Source: Calliopsis andreniformis | Lineage: Eukaryota > Arthropoda > Insecta > Hymenoptera > Andrenidae | DNA length: 64,000 nucleotides | NCBI RefSeq assembly: GCF_051401765.1 | Contig: NC_135071.1 | Location: 11,510,961-11,574,960, forward strand | Direction: 5' to 3' | In this document: positions 63,101 through 64,000 of the stretch, piece after piece | Numbering within the stretch: position 1 is the stretch's first letter | Layout of the letters: the number at the start of each line of letters is the position of its first letter | The notes under the pieces: model-generated | What the model saw: only the letters and a program-made list of their open reading frames with translations | The model's database searches: none | Told to the model about the DNA's origin: nothing | Made by a program: the position numbers and the translations under genes

Positions 63101-64000
63101 TTCGTATCATTGTGTCTTTAGCTTGCAACATCTTAGCTAGAATATTATGCGTAAAGAAGCTATTCAGAATTATTCTACCCTTTTTCCCAACAATGCATCC
63201 ATAGCGTAATGAATACCTCGACCTCAATGGTACCCAGAGAACAAACACGTATTTCTTCTTAAATTTTTATAAGCAATTGCGCTCCAGCAAGTACATATTC
63301 GACAGAGATTTCTCAACGTTTACAATGAAGGGAAAATACATGGAGTGCTCGACATTTAACAGTTTCACGAAACAGCCTTCCTGCAGGGAGCTTGAATACC
63401 TCCCGTTCCTTTCTTTGCTCTTCTTCTTACAGTTCTCACGGAAATGAGATCATTCTCCGCTAGCATTTTCCATTTTCACCGACCGTAGTTCGATTGTTAT
63501 TATTCATAAAGCATTAGAAGGACGCTATAAACTTATAAAGCTCGTTACTTCCTCGTTGGTGGTATTGTGACATACGAGATTTATTCAAATTTCTTTCTCA
63601 TTGATGCCTCGGTGACCCTGTTGCGACACAGTCACGGTATCATTACAGAACACTTCAGCTGGTCTTATTATCGGAAAATTCGTGTGAGAGCATAATCAGG
63701 TTGTTCAAGGTACTTTGAGTATTTGACCTTGGTATTTTGCTTTGCGATGTTACTATTTCAGTGACGAAAGCGACAGCTAAAATTCTCCCGCGATAACTTG
63801 AATGTAATTACTGTAACTGAAAATTTTCTTGTCTTGCCTTTACGTTTTCGATTTAATTTCGATGTTTTATTACTGTCAACCTTTCTTGTTATTAGTTTGA
63901 AATTAATTTTAGTCTCATAACATATCACAAAGAGATTGTTTAACTCGTACAACAAAAAAATCTGTGTATCAATTATGTGACGGGCTAAGAACAGCAGACT
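60191..64000. other. AT-rich stretch with weak CpG patches
   Basis: No supported gene. CpG-richer patches lie at 60,540-60,840, 61,480-61,720 and 62,450-62,840. A strong acceptor-like tract (TTTGCTCTTCTTCTTACAG, ending 63,432) is followed by stops in every phase within 20 codons. Frames at 60,910-61,161 and 61,872-62,153 are AT-driven. Confidence 0.5.

Noticed and set aside
63400..63500. Very strong polypyrimidine tract and acceptor
   Set aside because: All three phases hit stops within 20 codons and no donor follows.
1..64000. CRISPR arrays, operons, ribosome-binding sites, bacterial terminators
   Set aside because: The sequence has eukaryotic character; no spaced repeats or compact gene clusters are present.
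1..64000. Known insect miRNAs and telomeric TTAGG arrays
   Set aside because: I looked for familiar mature miRNA sequences and TTAGG runs by eye and saw none; a systematic search was not possible.

Overview
This window looks like non-coding DNA from an insect nuclear genome. The background is strongly AT-rich, with scattered islands of higher GC in which CpG is plentiful rather than depleted. Open frames are short and unconvincing. Small palindromic DNA transposons ending in CAGGGTG-type termini are present. Hymenoptera (bee or wasp) is my best guess from the CpG-rich islands in an AT-rich background, but that is inference. I recognise no conserved protein-coding gene, tRNA, rRNA, snRNA or known miRNA by eye.

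Layout. 1-4.7 kb is gene-free and holds an 18-bp perfect palindrome and a foldback repeat with a relative near 36.3 kb. A CpG-rich island lies at 4.7-5.4 kb. 5.4-13 kb is AT-rich and holds one palindromic MITE (11.87-12.25 kb). 13-18.2 kb is CpG-rich, with its strongest part at 15.8-16.6 kb, where splice-donor-like sites face outward on both strands. 18.2-27.4 kb is AT-rich, with islands at 20.7-21.6 and 24.5-24.8 kb and a second MITE copy (21.94-22.31 kb). 27.48-28.40 kb is the best gene-start candidate: NRF-1-type palindromes, a CRE-like site, duplicated CCAAT boxes and strong splice donors, all consistent with minus-strand transcription. 28.4-37.5 kb is mostly AT-rich, with small islands and repeat fragments.

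37.5-38.9 kb is a second strong CpG-rich island with marked purine/pyrimidine asymmetry and GAGA motifs. 39-43.5 kb is AT-rich, with two weak small-ORF candidates. 43.6-44.26 kb and 47.33-47.96 kb are two diverged copies of one LTR-like repeat in opposite orientation, each carrying a 33-bp minisatellite; the first keeps a TATA box and arthropod initiator at the right spacing. 50.41-51.01 kb is a nested-palindrome element. 53.50-53.84 kb is a third copy of the MITE family, with a fourth, half copy at 54.75-54.85 kb. A possible split exon pair lies at 55.1-55.5 kb, a 28-bp purine minisatellite at 58.93-59.04 kb, and weaker CpG islands at 57.1, 59.6, 61.5 and 62.5 kb. The remainder is AT-rich with nothing recognisable.

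Overall the window is best read as intergenic or long-intron DNA containing at least one probable promoter (27.5-28.4 kb), other promoter-like islands, and a record of small transposon activity. All coding calls are low-confidence hypotheses. I did not find a convincing undescribed biological system.
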